Origin: Sodalis-like endosymbiont of Proechinophthirus fluctus
GTDB lineage: Bacteria; Pseudomonadota; Gammaproteobacteria; Enterobacterales; Enterobacteriaceae
DNA length: 7,521 bases
Assembly: GCF_001602625.1 (NCBI RefSeq)
Contig: NZ_LECR01000015.1
Coordinates: 31,139-38,659, forward strand
Direction of reading: 5' to 3'
Shown piece by piece: positions 6,491-7,521 of the stretch; within the stretch, counting starts at the first letter, position 1, and each line of letters starts with the position of its first letter. The notes under the pieces were generated by a model. That model made no database searches. It was given only the letters and a program-made list of their open reading frames with translations, and was not told the origin of the DNA. Position numbers and translations under genes: made by a program.

Positions 6491-6727
6491 CAGGCAAAAA
6501 CGACCATCGAATGATAGTCTGGCAGCTTGTCGCGCTCGTCACACGGCGACATGAATGCTAGATTGGCGCTGAGCCGAAATTTTTTCGCCGCGAAGAGTGC
6601 CTGTTTGTTTCTCTGAATGCCTTACTGGACAACAATCACGCCATCTGGGTTCGCAAATGGCATTCGCTTTGAGCGATAATCTCCGTTGGGTTCCGCTGGA
6701 GATTATATAGGGCATGACCAGACGCAG
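6491..6727. other. Intergenic stretch between pgm and the YbgA-like relic; no gene recognised
   Basis: Neither strand gives a protein I recognise. The plus strand has a short open stretch (LFVSLNALLDNNHAIWVRKW region, about 6570-6670) and the minus strand one of 58 codons from 6715; neither has a clear ribosome site or family match. In E. coli other genes lie between pgm and phr, so this may be the scar of their loss. Confidence 0.5.
6676..6706 (-). terminator. Hairpin downstream of pgm, possible weak terminator
   Basis: ATAATCTCC (6676-6684) and GGAGATTAT (6698-6706) form a perfect 9-bp stem with a 13-base loop, starting about 20 bases after the pgm stop. It is followed on the minus strand by a small CGCT/AGCG hairpin (6665-6675) but no T-run, so intrinsic termination is doubtful. 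Confidence 0.35.
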
Positions 6728-7521
6728 CTAGGGGCTTATTTCGTCCCTGCTTAGTACGTAGCTCACGATATCCACTGCCTCTTTCTCGATCTGCTGGCGG
6801 TGCTCAGAACCGAGGAAACTTTCGCAGTAGATCTTGTAGACTTCTTCCGTACCGGAAGGACGGGCCGCAAACCAGCCGTTTTGCGTCATCACCTTCAGGC
6901 CGCCAATGGACTCACCATTGCCGGATGCCACTGTCAACCGTGCGATGATCGTATCGCCTGCCAGCGTGCTGGCGCTGACCTGCTCGGGGGACAGCTTGGA
7001 CAAAATCGCTTTCTGCGCGTGGGTGGCCTTCGCCTGAATGCGGTTGTAGCTGGGCGCGCCAAAGCGCTGCGCGAGTTCATCATAATGCTGCTGCGGATTT
7101 TTGCCGGTCACAGCGGTAATTTCCGCCGCCAGCAGGCACATGATGATCCCGTCTTTATCGGTGGACCATGGCTGACGGTCAAAGCACAGAAATGACGCCC
7201 CGGCGCTCTCTTCGCCTCCGAAACCCAGACTGCCGTTAAACAGGCCATCTACAAACCACTTGAAGCCTACCGGCACTTCTACTAGCCGGCGTCCGAGGCT
7301 GTTAACCACCCAGTCAATCATGGTGCTGGAGACCAACGTCTTACCCACTCCCACCTCATCGCCCCATTGAGGGCGATGTTGGAATAGGTAGTTAATCGCT
7401 GCTGCCAGGTAATGATTAGGGTTCATCAACCCCGCCGGTGTAACAATTCCGTGCCGGTCATAGTCCGGATCATTAGCGAACGCTAAATCAAATTTATCGC
7501 GTAGTGCCAACAGCCCTGCCA
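6728..7521 (-). CDS. pgm: Phosphoglucomutase, C-terminal 263 residues (runs off window)
   Basis: Phosphoglucomutase interconverts glucose-1-phosphate and glucose-6-phosphate in the cytoplasm, feeding glycogen, UDP-glucose and envelope sugar synthesis. The frame is open from the window edge and aligns with the second half of the ~546-residue E. coli Pgm. Visible are the metal-binding loop NDPDYDRHG, the sugar-contact motif [17 protein letters not shown], and the phosphate-binding [12 protein letters not shown] near the C-terminus; the phosphoserine segment lies outside. Position 7510 is an internal TTG codon, not the start, because [10 protein letters not shown] continues upstream. Two changes stand out: FLCFDR where E. 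coli has FLRFDG, and a tail ending SRDEISP, a few residues longer than E. coli. No frameshift is seen. In E. coli seqA precedes it; that part is not in the window. Confidence 0.96.
   Translation of the reverse strand, partial: AGLLALRDKFDLAFANDPDYDRHGIVTPAGLMNPNHYLAAAINYLFQHRPQWGDEVGVGKTLVSSTMIDWVVNSLGRRLVEVPVGFKWFVDGLFNGSLGFGGEESAGASFLCFDRQPWSTDKDGIIMCLLAAEITAVTGKNPQQHYDELAQRFGAPSYNRIQAKATHAQKAILSKLSPEQVSASTLAGDTIIARLTVASGNGESIGGLKVMTQNGWFAARPSGTEEVYKIYCESFLGSEHRQQIEKEAVDIVSYVLSRDEISP

Noticed and set aside
5693..6561. Plus-strand open frames near 5693-5896, 6045-6302 and 6316-6561
   Set aside because: Antisense to the phr and DUF523-DUF1722 relics; no family recognised.
6570..6670. Possible speF or potE relic on the plus strand, as expected from E. 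coli order after pgm
   Set aside because: The readable residues do not give a convincing match to either protein, so I could not support it.
1..7521. CRISPR array, insertion sequence, tRNA or rRNA
   Set aside because: No regularly spaced repeats, transposase relics with terminal repeats, or tRNA/rRNA signatures were seen on either strand.

Overview
The window looks like a degraded enterobacterial chromosome of the Sodalis type, that is, an insect symbiont or a recent relative of one. Every gene I recognise has an Enterobacterales counterpart (compared from memory with Escherichia coli proteins). The order follows the E. coli block pgm ... phr, ybgI, pxpB, pxpC ... gltA / sdhCDA, seen here in reverse orientation. 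The core genes are intact. The accessory genes between them are relics with stops, frameshifts and deletions. The organism assignment is inference from this pattern, not from a database search.

Layout. Positions 1-1067, minus strand: sdhC, sdhD and the first 111 codons of sdhA (succinate dehydrogenase), overlapping in one operon. Positions 1068-1702: a gene-free divergent control region with candidate promoters for sdhC (leftward) and gltA (rightward). Positions 1703-2983, plus: gltA, citrate synthase, complete. Positions 2988-3036: two GC-rich hairpins that probably terminate gltA and the converging relics. Positions 3041-3971, minus: wrecks of pxpC and pxpB (5-oxoprolinase subunits), joined by a deletion; pxpA and nei, which would follow in E. 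coli, are not seen. Positions 4085-4828, minus: ybgI (NIF3/DUF34 family), complete, the only intact gene in the middle of the window. Positions 4845-5830, minus: phr (DNA photolyase) relic lacking its N-terminal third. Positions 5831-6490, minus: relic of a DUF523-DUF1722 (YbbK/YbgA-like) protein, fused by deletion to phr. Positions 6491-6727: no recognisable gene, one hairpin. Positions 6728-7521, minus: the C-terminal half of pgm (phosphoglucomutase).

How the genes work together. gltA and sdhCDA encode TCA-cycle steps and are transcribed divergently from a shared AT-rich region. pgm serves glucose-1-phosphate/glucose-6-phosphate exchange. What has been lost is dispensable for a host-restricted lifestyle: 5-oxoproline recycling (pxp), light-driven DNA repair (phr) and a YbgA-type protein. 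I found no sign of a new defence, mobile or biosynthetic system. The interesting content is how these genes decayed: deletion fusions, a 36-base perfect hairpin inside the pxpC relic, a probable short-repeat deletion in phr, and an sdhD that has run through its usual stop into sdhA.
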